Positions 8,639-17,349 of a stretch of DNA of 64,000 bases are shown here, piece after piece. The position numbers and the translations under genes were made by a program. The notes under the pieces are model-generated. The model was not told the origin of the DNA. It made no database searches and saw nothing but the letters and a program-made list of their open reading frames with translations. The stretch's first letter is position 1; every line of letters begins with the position of its first letter. Source of the DNA: JAKAGZ01 sp963748105 (GTDB lineage: Bacteria > Bacteroidota > Ignavibacteria > Ignavibacteriales > Ignavibacteriaceae); contig CAVVHP010000022.1 of assembly GCA_963748105.1 (NCBI GenBank), positions 44,930 through 108,929 of the forward strand, in the 5' to 3' direction.

Positions 8639-10011
8639 TATTTTAACTCCAATATTTTTACATGTGGTTCAACAAGTGACTTCGGAATCAGAGCCGGCCA
8701 ATAAGCAACAACCTCACTAGGTTTTGGCCTTCCTCCGGCAAATCCTGTAACACTTGGCGGCCCGGTTAAAATAAGCGGTGCCAATTCTTTTCCAAATCTT
8801 TCAATTGCTGCTTTATCTTGCCCTCTGACTGCAAACCTCAGCATTACTTCATTTATTAGGTCTTCATCTAATTCTTTTGATAGCGGACCCTGAGTCGCAT
8901 TGTATCCAATATATTCAGTATTAATTTCATCAAATTTCAGCCCAAGATTTTCCAGCCTTTTCCTTAATATCCTGTCTGCTCTTTTAGCTTTGGATAAAGC
9001 TTTAGGCCAGGAATATGTTAATGAACCAATAGCAGAATAACCGCTTGAATATGAACAAGATACTTTATAGAATTCAGTTTCTTTGAATCCTTTAACATTA
9101 TATACTTTTACCCTGTTATCTCCAAGGTCTTCAAGTTTAATAGATGAAAAGTCTGCTACGCAATCGGGAGTGATATAAGATTTAGGATCACCAATTTCAT
9201 AAACAAGTTGTTCAGCAACAGTATCATATGAAACCCGTCCACCGGTGTTTTCGTGTTTCGTAACTACCACTTCACCATTTGGATAAGCTTCCGCAATCGG
9301 GAAGCCTATTTCAGCAAAATTTTCTATCGATTCCCAATCACCGAGGAAATTTCCTCCGGTTGATTGTGCACCGCATTCGAGAATGTGACCTGCAACTGTG
9401 CCTGCAGCCATTAAATCATAATTTTTTGGGTCCCACCCGAATTCATAGATCATTGGAGCAAGTGTTAATCCTGTATCTGTGGTTCTCCCTGTAATTACAA
9501 TATCGGCACCTTTTTCAAGTGCTTCAACAATTGGGAGAGCACCAAAATAAACATTTGCGCTAAGAATTCTATCTTTGTATTCTTTTATAGGTTCACCGTT
9601 TTCCATATTTTTTAATTCAGCGCCGGCTTCAAGTAATTCGTCCATCCTGTCTTTTATATCATCACCAAGTACAACAGCAATTTTTAGATTTTCAATATCT
9701 AATTTCACTGCTTCTTCCAGTATGGCATCTGCACAGGCAACAGGATTTACTCCACCGCCATTTGTAATTACTTTAATACCTTTTTCTTTGCAGATCGGTA
9801 AAAGTCTTTTCATTAATGGAGGAAGATCACGCGCATAACCAAGATTTGGTTTTTTATTTTTTTGTTTCTGAAGAATGGACATTGTTACTTCTGCGAGATA
9901 GTCCATTACAAGATAATCAACATCTCCTTTTGTAACCTGCTGATATGGCGCTTCTATGAGGTCGCCCCAAAAACCCTGACCGGATGCAATTCTAATTTTA
10001 TCCTTCAACAA
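8638..10011 (-). CDS. AtuA-family (DUF1446) acyclic terpene utilisation-like protein
   Basis: A 457-aa protein, the usual length for the DUF1446/AtuA core, starting at TTG (10011) with GGAG four bases upstream. It opens with IRIASGQGFWGDL, continues with ITNGGGVNPVACADAI and VITGRTTDTGLTLAPM, and ends near LTGPPSVTGFAGGRPKPSE, all typical of the family. AtuA is required for acyclic terpene (citronellol/geraniol) use in Pseudomonas, but homologues are widespread and their reaction is unknown. It is coupled to the small AtuA-associated protein downstream. The HMGCS/thiolase/DUF35 cluster lies 186 bases upstream on the same strand, which suggests a shared acyl-CoA or isoprenoid-related pathway; that is inference. 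Confidence 0.85.
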   Translation of the reverse strand: MLKDKIRIASGQGFWGDLIEAPYQQVTKGDVDYLVMDYLAEVTMSILQKQKNKKPNLGYARDLPPLMKRLLPICKEKGIKVITNGGGVNPVACADAILEEAVKLDIENLKIAVVLGDDIKDRMDELLEAGAELKNMENGEPIKEYKDRILSANVYFGALPIVEALEKGADIVITGRTTDTGLTLAPMIYEFGWDPKNYDLMAAGTVAGHILECGAQSTGGNFLGDWESIENFAEIGFPIAEAYPNGEVVVTKHENTGGRVSYDTVAEQLVYEIGDPKSYITPDCVADFSSIKLEDLGDNRVKVYNVKGFKETEFYKVSCSYSSGYSAIGSLTYSWPKALSKAKRADRILRKRLENLGLKFDEINTEYIGYNATQGPLSKELDEDLINEVMLRFAVRGQDKAAIERFGKELAPLILTGPPSVTGFAGGRPKPSEVVAYWPALIPKSLVEPHVKILELK

Positions 10012-10196
10012 AGACTCCGTTTTTTAGTTTTGTGGAATTATTGGAATGTATTACTCCGAAAGGATACTATAAAAATATAGTAATGTTAATTTTTTAACCA
10101 GAGCTGAAAGTATTCAGGCTACTTTGTAAAAAGAAATTCACAACAGTTCCAAAACCCTTAATATTAAATTCCTTTACAAAAATAGCCCTGAATATA

Positions 10197-10586
10197 TTAA
10201 ATTACAATTGCTTTATATCCGTAGCAGTGGAGACCGGAAGCACCTTCATCCTGAATTTTTCTGAAAACCAGCTTCAGACTCATTCCTATCTTGACCTTAT
10301 CTAGCTCAATATCCGCAATTTGAACCGTTAATCTCACCCCATCTTTTAATTCAATAATTCCCACTGCAAATGGTGTCTGGAGTGAAAATATATCTGAAGC
10401 AACTCTAATTATTGTATAAGTGAGTAATTTTCCTTCAGGATTTAACCTGATATTCTCAAATTCCTGAGCCTTACATTCCGGACAAATCAGCCGCGGAGGA
10501 AAATAAACCTGTCCGCATTTTTTACATTTACCTGCTTCCAGTCGATATCTTTGAGGTATTTCCCTGAAATATTTTGGACTAATCAT
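10197..10586 (-). CDS. DUF35 zinc-ribbon/OB-fold acyl-CoA-binding protein
   Basis: A 129-aa protein with an N-terminal zinc ribbon (Cys21, Cys24, Cys35, Cys38 in CKKCGQ and CPECKA) followed by an OB fold (FENIRLNPEGKLLTYTIIRV). The start is the ATG at 10586, which overlaps the thiolase stop as ATGA; a longer in-frame extension inside the thiolase gene is not needed. In archaea DUF35 proteins bridge acetoacetyl-CoA thiolase and HMG-CoA synthase and provide the shared CoA site. Here the three genes lie in the same order of function, so an equivalent complex is likely. In other bacteria DUF35 proteins also partner with thiolases in steroid and acyl-CoA metabolism. Confidence 0.88.
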   Translation of the reverse strand: MISPKYFREIPQRYRLEAGKCKKCGQVYFPPRLICPECKAQEFENIRLNPEGKLLTYTIIRVASDIFSLQTPFAVGIIELKDGVRLTVQIADIELDKVKIGMSLKLVFRKIQDEGASGLHCYGYKAIVI

Positions 10587-11734
10587 AATGCCTCCAGAAT
10601 GTTTATTACACAACTTGCTCCCGAACCGCCCATATTCTGAGCCATCCCAATTTTCGCATTCTTAACCTGTCGCTTTCCAGCCTGCCCGGTTAATTGCTCA
10701 TAACATTCAATTACCTGTGCAATGCCAGTAGCCCCGACAGGATGACCTTTTGATTTTAATCCACCGCTTGTGTTAATTGGAATTTGACCTCCTTCAAGAG
10801 CAGTAAGACCTTTCTCTGCAGCTGGACCTCCGCCACCTTTTTCAAAGAATCCAAGATCTTCTGAAACAACTATTTCAGCAATAGAAAAGCAGTCGTGAAC
10901 TTCTGCAAAATCAATTTGCTTTGGGGTAATTCCAGCCATCTTATAAGCTTTTTCAGCTGCTTTAGAAACAGAATTTAGAGTCGTTAGACTTTTTCTGCTA
11001 TGTAACGCAATGGTATCAGAAGCCTGTGCAGATGCCTTAATAACTACTGGATTTTTAGTAAATTTTTTAGCGATATCTAAAGAACATAAAATTACGGCCG
11101 CACCACCATCACTTACAGGAGAACAATCAAGCAGTCTTAAAGGATCTGCGACTAATGTTGAATTGAGAACTTTATCAATAGATATTTCACTTCTGAATTG
11201 AGCATTTGGATTATTGAATCCGTTTTTGTGATTTTTGACAGGGACTGTTGCCATTTGCTCTCTGGTAGTTTTATACTGATGCATATGGGCATTAGCTATC
11301 ATTGCATAGAGACCGGGAAAAGTCACTCCCTGGTAAACTTCATAATCCTGATCAGCTGCTGTTGCCAGAGCTTCTGTAACATCTGCGCCATCAGTCATCT
11401 TCTCTACACCACCAGCAAGAACAATATCACTGCTGCCCGATGCAACTTCCAGATATGCCTGCCTGAATGCCAATCCACCAGAAGCACAAGCTGATTCTAC
11501 TCTTGTTGCCGGAACCGGATTTATACCAAGATAGTCTGCCATTACAGCACCAAGGTGTTCCTGACCTACAAATAATCCGCTTGACATTGACCCAACGTAC
11601 ATTGAATCAATATGATCGACATTAGCATTTTTAATTGCCATTAGAGCTGCTTCAACAAAAATATCTTTAATTGACTTGCTCCAGAGTTCACCAAACCTAG
11701 TCATCCCCACGCCAATTACTGCTACATCTTTCAT
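10583..11734 (-). CDS. Archaeal-type thiolase (acetyl-CoA acetyltransferase-like)
   Basis: A 383-aa thiolase. The nucleophilic Cys83 lies in VESACASGGLAF, and the catalytic His is in SKGHPVGATG near the C-terminus. The closing segment has GMAQNMGGSGAS instead of the usual CGGG loop, as in SCP2/archaeal-type thiolases that need a DUF35 partner. It would condense two acetyl-CoA to acetoacetyl-CoA, or cleave in reverse. The stop overlaps the DUF35 start (ATGA), and it begins 12 bases after the HMG-CoA synthase stop, so the three genes form one operon. Substrate range is inferred from the partners. Confidence 0.9.
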   Translation of the reverse strand: MKDVAVIGVGMTRFGELWSKSIKDIFVEAALMAIKNANVDHIDSMYVGSMSSGLFVGQEHLGAVMADYLGINPVPATRVESACASGGLAFRQAYLEVASGSSDIVLAGGVEKMTDGADVTEALATAADQDYEVYQGVTFPGLYAMIANAHMHQYKTTREQMATVPVKNHKNGFNNPNAQFRSEISIDKVLNSTLVADPLRLLDCSPVSDGGAAVILCSLDIAKKFTKNPVVIKASAQASDTIALHSRKSLTTLNSVSKAAEKAYKMAGITPKQIDFAEVHDCFSIAEIVVSEDLGFFEKGGGGPAAEKGLTALEGGQIPINTSGGLKSKGHPVGATGIAQVIECYEQLTGQAGKRQVKNAKIGMAQNMGGSGASCVINILEAL

Positions 11735-11746
11735 TTTAATTCCCCC

Positions 11747-12794
11747 TTAATCGTTTAGGATAATTTTACTTCGGTACTTTGCATATTCACCATAATCAAG
11801 ATATATCTGATTATGGTCCAGCATCTCCCTTACTTTTGTAGCCTTATCCTGAACGTCTTTAATTTTATCAGTGACATTAAAAATGAATCCATCACTTCCG
11901 GCGCCTGAACCAAAGGAAACCATAAAGATTTTATCTCCGGGGTTTGCAACATCAAGAACAGCCGAAAGGCCTGTCGGGGAAGAGCCAGAATAAGTATTTC
12001 CCATCCAGGGAACAATCCACCCTGTTTCAAGTTGTTCTTTGGTAAATCCTAATTTTTTTCCAGCCACTTGCGGAAATTTTCCGTTGGGCATATGAAAAAC
12101 CGCATATTTAAAATCTTCAGGGTTCATATTCGATTTTTCCAGTAACTTTTTACCGGCATTCAAAACATGCCTGAAATATGCAGGCTCACCAGTAAATCTT
12201 CCTGCGTGTCTGGGATAATACTGATGTTCACGCCTCCAGAAATCGGGAGTATCAGATGTGTATGAATTTGTAAAGAGAATTTCAGCAACAACATTTTCCT
12301 TGCCCATAATAAATGCGGAACCACCAGCCGATGCTGAATATTCGAGCGCATCACCCGGGAGCTCCCTGCGAAGTATCTGCACCAATTCCGAGTGCATATT
12401 TCATTTCACCTGCTTTTACAAGGCTGTAAGCTACATACATAGCCTCTGTACCGGCTTTACAGGCAAATTCATAACTGGCAACATGTACATCCGGACCAAT
12501 TCCAAGTGCATCAATTACAATTGTTCCACTTGGTTTTACTGCATATGGATGTGATTCAGACCCAATATAAACAGCCCCAATATCCTGCGGATTAATACCA
12601 GCCCGTAGCAGTGCATTTTTTGCAGCTTCTACTGATATTGTAATTGTATCTTCATCGATGCCGGGAACTGTTTTTTCAAAAAGTTGTAAACCTCTTTTTA
12701 TAACTTCGGGATCAGAGCCCCATTGCTTTGCGATGCTTTCAACTTTTATGCGGTAACGAGGTAGGTAAGAACCAAAGCCAACTATTCCAATCAT
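11747..12794 (-). CDS. Hydroxymethylglutaryl-CoA synthase, archaeal type (interrupted by a 1-base frameshift)
   Basis: Condenses acetoacetyl-CoA and acetyl-CoA to HMG-CoA. The N-terminal half (from the ATG at 12794) contains GSESHPYAV, the catalytic-Cys region SYEFACKAGTEAM, and runs to GADTSQGAPG. The remainder, in the next frame, starts with GDALEYSASAGG and holds the His motif VFHMPNGKFP and GNTYSGSSP. The two pieces join perfectly as GAPGDALEY if one base is removed from the CCCGGG run at about 12355-12360. The total span leaves remainder 1 on division by 3, which fits a single insertion. Either the assembly has an error or the gene is freshly inactivated; the intact remainder favours an error. 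Restored length is about 348 aa, normal for the archaeal-type enzyme. Confidence 0.88.
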
Positions 12795-12902
12795 TTTGTT
12801 TCCCCTGATTTGTTTGGAAAATAGAGCTAACTACGTTCTGTATTTTTATACTAATTATAATATATCAAATTTTATTTTAGCAGTAAACAATTTTTACAGA
12901 GA

Positions 12903-13823
12903 TTATAAAAAATTATCGGCAATTTTATTTGCTATTTGATTTATATCAGATTCCCTTTCAACTTTATGCCATATTATTCTTTCATCTTTTCTAAACCAGG
13001 TCATTTGTCTTTTGGCAAATCTTCTGGTATTTCTTTTTATCAGTTCAATTGCTCTTTCAAGAGGATATTCTTCTTCCAGGAATGAAATAATTTCTTTGTA
13101 ACCTACTGTATTTAATGAATTAAGGCCCTTGTCATATCCTTTGTTTATTATCTTTCTCACTTCAACGATCAAACCCTTTTCAATCATTTCATCTACACGC
13201 TTTTCAATATTTTCATATAATATTTCTCTATTCCAGGTTAATCCATGCTGTTCAAATATGAATTCATCATTTCGTTTATATTTCTTCTGTAAATCGCCAA
13301 TTTTCTCACCTGTTATGTGGTAAATTTCAAGCGCACGAATGACTCTTTTCCAGTTTGGCGGTTTCATTTTACCAGCACTTTCGGCATCAACTTTTTCTAA
13401 TTTTTTATACAAATACTCATTACCATATTTCTCTCTCAATTCAAATAAATTTTTTCTGAATTGCTCATCTGTATCAACTGAATTAAATATTCCATCGATC
13501 AGGGCTTTAACATAAAGTCCTGATCCTCCAACAACAATCGGATTTTTTCCTTTAGTAAATATTCTATTTATAGTTTCAAGCGCTTCCTGTTCGAATTTAC
13601 TAACATTAAATTCCTGGTCCGGGTTTAGCTCATTAACAAAATGGTGTTTATATTTTTGAAGTTCTTTTGAGGAAGGTTTCGCGGTACCTATATCAAGATA
13701 TTTATAAATCTGCCTGCTATCAGCAGAGATGATTTCTCCTTTCAACTTTTCTGACAAAAGAATACCAAGCCTGGTTTTCCCTGAACAGGTGGGACCAACT
13801 ATGCAGATTACTATTCGTTCCAC
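12903..13823 (-). CDS. miaA: tRNA dimethylallyltransferase
   Basis: Transfers a dimethylallyl group to N6 of A37 in tRNAs that read UNN codons. The 306-aa protein has the P-loop GPTCSGKTRLG (about 9-19), the DMAPP/tRNA motif ISADSRQIYKYLDIGTAKPS, VVGGSGLYVKALIDG, and the C-terminal TRRFAKRQMTWFRK segment. It starts at GTG (13823), inside the end of pcm, with the pcm coding sequence GGAAGGG acting as ribosome-binding site; the overlap of 13 bases indicates coupling. The substrate DMAPP is an isoprenoid precursor. Confidence 0.96.
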   Translation of the reverse strand: MERIVICIVGPTCSGKTRLGILLSEKLKGEIISADSRQIYKYLDIGTAKPSSKELQKYKHHFVNELNPDQEFNVSKFEQEALETINRIFTKGKNPIVVGGSGLYVKALIDGIFNSVDTDEQFRKNLFELREKYGNEYLYKKLEKVDAESAGKMKPPNWKRVIRALEIYHITGEKIGDLQKKYKRNDEFIFEQHGLTWNREILYENIEKRVDEMIEKGLIVEVRKIINKGYDKGLNSLNTVGYKEIISFLEEEYPLERAIELIKRNTRRFAKRQMTWFRKDERIIWHKVERESDINQIANKIADNFL

Positions 13824-14449
13824 CCTTCCCTTCCAATCAAAGGCACAAACTTAAATTCAGGTACATCTTCTTCTTTGAAGTTTTCTTCATCCAGTTTAGT
13901 TATGATTTTTAGCTTTTGTGAATTTTTATCACCAACCGGGATGACAAGTTTACCGTTAAGGGCAAGTTGTTTTTTTAATGAAGGAGGTACAGAGGGAGAA
14001 CCTGCTGTTACAATTATTCCATCATACGGGGCATATTCACTCCAGCCAATTGTGCCATCGCCACATTTTGTTCTTACTCTTACACCAAGCTTATCAAAAA
14101 GTTTTTGTGTCTCTAGAAGGATGTCATAATTTCTTTCTATGCTAAAGACATCCATTCCCATCCTTTCAAGAATGGCGGCCTGGTACCCGGACCCCGTACC
14201 CAGTTCCAGGATTTTGTTACCCGGTTTTAATTTCAGTTCCTGTGTCATAAATGCAACAGTGTAGGGCTGGGAAATTGTCTGTCCGTAGCCTATAGGCAAT
14301 GCCACATCATTGTACGCAAAATGCTTCATTGCAGCCGGTACAAAATGATGCCTTTCAACTTCGCCTATTGCCTTCAGCACGGCAATATCGTGAATCCCTT
14401 TCATAGAAATCGTATCAACAAGATCCTGTCTTCGGTTTTTATAAATCAT
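13811..14449 (-). CDS. pcm: Protein-L-isoaspartate O-methyltransferase
   Basis: Repairs isoaspartyl residues in aged proteins using S-adenosylmethionine. The 212-aa protein has the family signature PIGYGQTISQPYTVAFMT and SAM motif I, ILELGTGSGYQAAIL. Length is typical for bacterial Pcm. It overlaps miaA by 13 bases on the same strand and is divergent from the DUF5698 gene at 14544, with a 94-base shared upstream region. Confidence 0.94.
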   Translation of the reverse strand: MIYKNRRQDLVDTISMKGIHDIAVLKAIGEVERHHFVPAAMKHFAYNDVALPIGYGQTISQPYTVAFMTQELKLKPGNKILELGTGSGYQAAILERMGMDVFSIERNYDILLETQKLFDKLGVRVRTKCGDGTIGWSEYAPYDGIIVTAGSPSVPPSLKKQLALNGKLVIPVGDKNSQKLKIITKLDEENFKEEDVPEFKFVPLIGREGWNE

Positions 14450-14543
14450 TTTCGTTAAATTATTTTTGTAAGTTACAAAGATAAAATAATAATATTAATT
14501 ATTTGTCTGTTAAGGGAACAAAATAACCAGGGTAAAAAATCTG

Positions 14544-15062
14544 ATGATTGAAACAATAATTGGTGCCTTATTAATAATGGTTATGAGAATTTGCGATGTG
14601 ACAATCGGAACAATCAGGACTATTCTTGTAGTTCAGGGTAAAAAATATTATGCAGGATTTGCCGGATTTTTTGAGGTGCTTATATGGATTTTTGCAATCA
14701 GGTATATAATGCTGCATCTTGATAATATTCCGAATTTATTTGGTTACGCAACAGGCTTCGCACTCGGAAATATACTTGGAATAACCCTGGAACAGAAAAT
14801 AGGCTTCGGATTTGCACAACTTACCATAATATCCAGGCATTTTACTGACAAAATAGCTGACACTTTAAGAAAATCGAAATATGGCGTTACAATTTTACCG
14901 GGTGAAGGTGGGGCTGGCGGAGTTTCAATTATAGCCTTAATTGTTCCCAGGAACAAACAAAGGAAAACAATTGCATTAATAGAGTCGATAGATAAAACTG
15001 CATTTATAACAATTCAGCATTCATTACCTTATAAGGGGTTTAGGCATGGGGCAAGAAAATAG
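14544..15062 (+). CDS. DUF5698/DUF2179 membrane protein (UPF0316 family)
   Basis: A 172-aa protein with three N-terminal hydrophobic segments (about residues 3-20, 35-55 and 62-85), followed by a soluble DUF2179 domain with GVTILPGEGGAGGVSIIALI. This matches UPF0316 proteins of Firmicutes and Bacteroidota, which resemble the C-terminal part of YitT-family proteins. Function is unknown; a small-ligand sensing role has been guessed for DUF2179 but not shown. It stands alone on the plus strand ahead of the gene-poor interval. Confidence 0.8.
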   Translation: MIETIIGALLIMVMRICDVTIGTIRTILVVQGKKYYAGFAGFFEVLIWIFAIRYIMLHLDNIPNLFGYATGFALGNILGITLEQKIGFGFAQLTIISRHFTDKIADTLRKSKYGVTILPGEGGAGGVSIIALIVPRNKQRKTIALIESIDKTAFITIQHSLPYKGFRHGARK

Positions 15063-15152
15063 ACATTTATGTGGCGAGTAACTTAAGAAGATGTTCCAAA
15101 TAAACATAAGTTGCTGGAAAATTACTGAGTTATTTCAATTCAAAAAATATAT

Positions 15153-15338
15153 TTATAATATCCTTGTAAAACTTACATTCCCCTGAATCTTATTAACATT
15201 TGTTGCTTGCTGAATATTTCTTTCACTGTGAAAACCACTTTTATCTTCCCAACCAACTGGTGCAGAATGGATTAGAAAATACATGAAAAGAAAAGATATT
15301 ACTGAAATCGCAGCATAAATAATTATAAGTGACAGCAT
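15153..15338 (-). CDS. Small single-pass membrane protein with GWED..GFH motif (copy 1)
   Basis: A 61-aa reading frame starting at ATG 15338 with GGAG five bases upstream, a good ribosome-binding site. Residues 3-24 form one hydrophobic helix (LIIIYAAISVISFLFMYFLI), followed by the polar motif HSAPVGWEDKSGFH and a short tail. A second, shorter copy with the same layout lies at 16033-16173 on the same strand: 18 of the first 37 residues are identical, with the block LIH.A..GWED..GFH conserved. Conservation between copies and the ribosome-binding site argue that it is a real gene. I do not recognise the family and no function is assigned. Confidence 0.65.
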   Translation of the reverse strand: MLSLIIIYAAISVISFLFMYFLIHSAPVGWEDKSGFHSERNIQQATNVNKIQGNVSFTRIL

Positions 15339-16032
15339 ATTTTCTCCATTTAACTAATATTTTATTAATATATAGTCAAGTTATATGCCAAAAGATTACT
15401 TCAAATTAAGAAAGCTGAAAAACTCTGAATTTGTTAAAATTATACACAAATAATGAAAAATTTCTAGGATAAATTCTAACTCCCCCACCCAAATAAATTA
15501 AAATTACCGGTAAATATGTCTGATAAAAAGGTAAAATATGCTACTTTTTGTGAAGGAAAACATACATTATAGCAAGTAATATCAATAAAATGATCTAAAT
15601 TTTCTCTATATTAAGAATCACAATATTGCGTGCAGAAAATACTGGGTGCACGAAATATTTACGTAGTACTGACTATATAGTAAGTAGTCTTAAGAATATT
15701 TTAAACTCTATCTAAAATAATTATTGAATGTCAAAATGAAGTGGTAGAATGCTATTAGATTCATTATAAATAACTTTATTACAATTTTTGTGATTATATT
15801 TTTCCTGTTTTTACTTTTAGGGATTTTTAATCTTTGTGTATAATTGCGAAAATCATTAAAGACAGGTTTAAACATTATTATGATTATTCGTACATCTTTT
15901 TCGTTTTAAAGAAATTTGGTAAGCTAGAAACTGTATTGAAACTATTCAGGATTATTTGACTAATTAAATAAAAATGTAGATTGCGTAATATTTAAGATGT
16001 GGCAGGAAGTAATAGTGTTAAGATTAGTAAAA
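15339..16032. other. AT-rich stretch with no recognisable gene
   Basis: Between the two small GWED proteins lie about 690 bases of very AT-rich sequence with stops in all frames. I see no tRNA, no strong hairpin and no convincing start with a ribosome-binding site. A hydrophobic run encoded near 15755-15845 on the plus strand lacks a usable start codon and may be a relic. The interval may hold promoters or decayed copies of the small proteins. Confidence 0.5.
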
Positions 16033-16173
16033 CTAGATAGAATCCTTCAATTGAATCCCCTTATGAAAACCATCCTCATCTTCCCAACCTATGGCTGCAG
16101 TATGAATTAATAGAAGTGCAAATGGAAGGGAAATAAGGGAAAAGATCGGGTACATAATTGTTAAAGTTAGCAT
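16033..16173 (-). CDS. Small single-pass membrane protein with GWED..GFH motif (copy 2)
   Basis: A 46-aa reading frame from ATG 16173 to TAG at 16033, with AAGAGAG upstream as a possible ribosome-binding site. It begins MLTLTIMYPIFSLISLPFA, a single membrane helix, and continues HTAAIGWEDEDGFHK. It aligns without gaps to the first 37 residues of the 61-aa protein at 15153-15338. The tail differs and is shorter. Being a diverged paralogue only about 700 bases away, it suggests tandem duplication and selection on the helix and GWED..GFH block. Function unknown. Confidence 0.6.
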   Translation of the reverse strand: MLTLTIMYPIFSLISLPFALLLIHTAAIGWEDEDGFHKGIQLKDSI

Positions 16174-16313
16174 ATGAGCTCTCTTAATATATTTTAACTA
16201 AAATAAACTTTCGTCAGGGTATTCTATTAAATTACTAATAATTATTTTAGATTCCAAAATAATTTGGTTTGCTGGTCGTAATGCTTCTAATTAAAAAATT
16301 ATACCTATTTTCG

Positions 16314-16387
16314 AGGCGCCGGTCGGATTCGAACCGACGAATAAAGGTTTTGCAGACCTTCGCCTTAAACCACTTGGCCACAGCGCC
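16314..16387 (-). tRNA. tRNA-Cys (GCA)
   Basis: Read on the minus strand it folds into a cloverleaf. The acceptor stem is GGCGCTG/CGGCGCC, the anticodon stem AAGGT/ACCTT encloses the loop CTGCAAA (anticodon GCA), and the T arm is GTCGGTTCGAATCCGAC. Discriminator base is T. The CCA end is not encoded. Confidence 0.95.
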
Positions 16388-16441
16388 ATATTATACGACA
16401 ATAATAATCGTATTCAATGTAAGCATTATTTTAAAAAATTA

Positions 16442-16461
16442 AAATCCACATCAGTGGATTT
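16442..16461 (-). terminator. Hairpin terminator-like element after tRNA-Gly
   Basis: AAATCCAC and GTGGATTT form a perfect 8-bp stem with a 4-base loop just after tRNA-Gly on the minus strand, followed by a T-rich run. It could terminate or process the tRNA-Gly transcript before tRNA-Cys. Confidence 0.55.
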
Positions 16462-16465
16462 CTTG

Positions 16466-16540
<75 letters not shown>

Positions 16541-16710
16541 AAAACCTTTTTAAGAACTAATCTTGAAACTTTTTATCAAAACGAGCGTGTCAAATATAAT
16601 ATTGTAATTACTTTCTTGCAATAATTTCAGCAAAAATAAAGCTAATTTTTGTCAGGAGAGTCCCTTTTTTTTATTAAATTACTGGTATAAACTTACTCAC
16701 ACTATTATCT

Positions 16711-17349
16711 ATGAATTATATATTAAGTGCAATTATAGGCTATTTGCTGGGATCTATACCAACAGCCTATATTTTGTTGAAAAAGACACATAACCTTGAT
16801 GTTACCCAAACAGGCTCAGGAAACGCGGGTGCAATGAATTCTTTTGAAATTACGAATTCTAAATTTGTCGGGCTTATTGTTCTGGTAATTGATGCTTTGA
16901 AAGGTCTGTTAAGCGTTTATCTCTGTTTACTGGTATTCCCACTAAATTTTGTATATCCGGCAATCGCATTATTTTTTGCTGTATTTAGCCATTGTTTTAA
17001 TCCGTGGCTAAACTTTAAAGGCGGAAGAGGGCTCGCGACAGCAGCAGGTGGAGCAGCACTACTCTCTCCATTAATTTTAATTTCGTGGGGAGCCCTTTGG
17101 GTTTTGCTATTTCTATTAAAAAAAGACATTTTAATTGCAAATGTTGGAGCCACAATACTAACAATCTTCTTTGCACTTTCTTCAATAGATTTAATATTCA
17201 ATTATACATACCCTACTCCCGATTCTTACAGCGCTCTTGTATTATTTTCTTCAGGTTTGTTAACAATAATATTTATTAAACATATTGAACCATTAAAAGA
17301 GATTATTTCTAAATTCAAAAATCCAGGTAAAGGAAAAAAAAATGAATAA
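16711..17349 (+). CDS. plsY: Acyl-phosphate glycerol-3-phosphate acyltransferase
   Basis: Transfers an acyl chain from acyl-phosphate to glycerol-3-phosphate, the first step of phospholipid synthesis, in the inner membrane. The 212-aa polytopic protein carries the three PlsY motifs: GYLLGSIPTAYIL, TGSGNAGAMNSF, and FNPWLNFKGGRGLATAAG. The last motif is normally GGKGVAT; here it reads GGRGLAT, a mild variation. Length fits the family. It overlaps the start of the HtrA-like gene by 8 bases, so the two are coupled, and purB follows with another overlap. Confidence 0.93.
   Translation: MNYILSAIIGYLLGSIPTAYILLKKTHNLDVTQTGSGNAGAMNSFEITNSKFVGLIVLVIDALKGLLSVYLCLLVFPLNFVYPAIALFFAVFSHCFNPWLNFKGGRGLATAAGGAALLSPLILISWGALWVLLFLLKKDILIANVGATILTIFFALSSIDLIFNYTYPTPDSYSALVLFSSGLLTIIFIKHIEPLKEIISKFKNPGKGKKNE

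Noticed and set aside
15755..15845. A hydrophobic 25-30 residue stretch on the plus strand
   Set aside because: It has no ATG, GTG or TTG after an upstream stop and no ribosome-binding site; AT-rich DNA easily encodes Phe/Ile/Leu runs.
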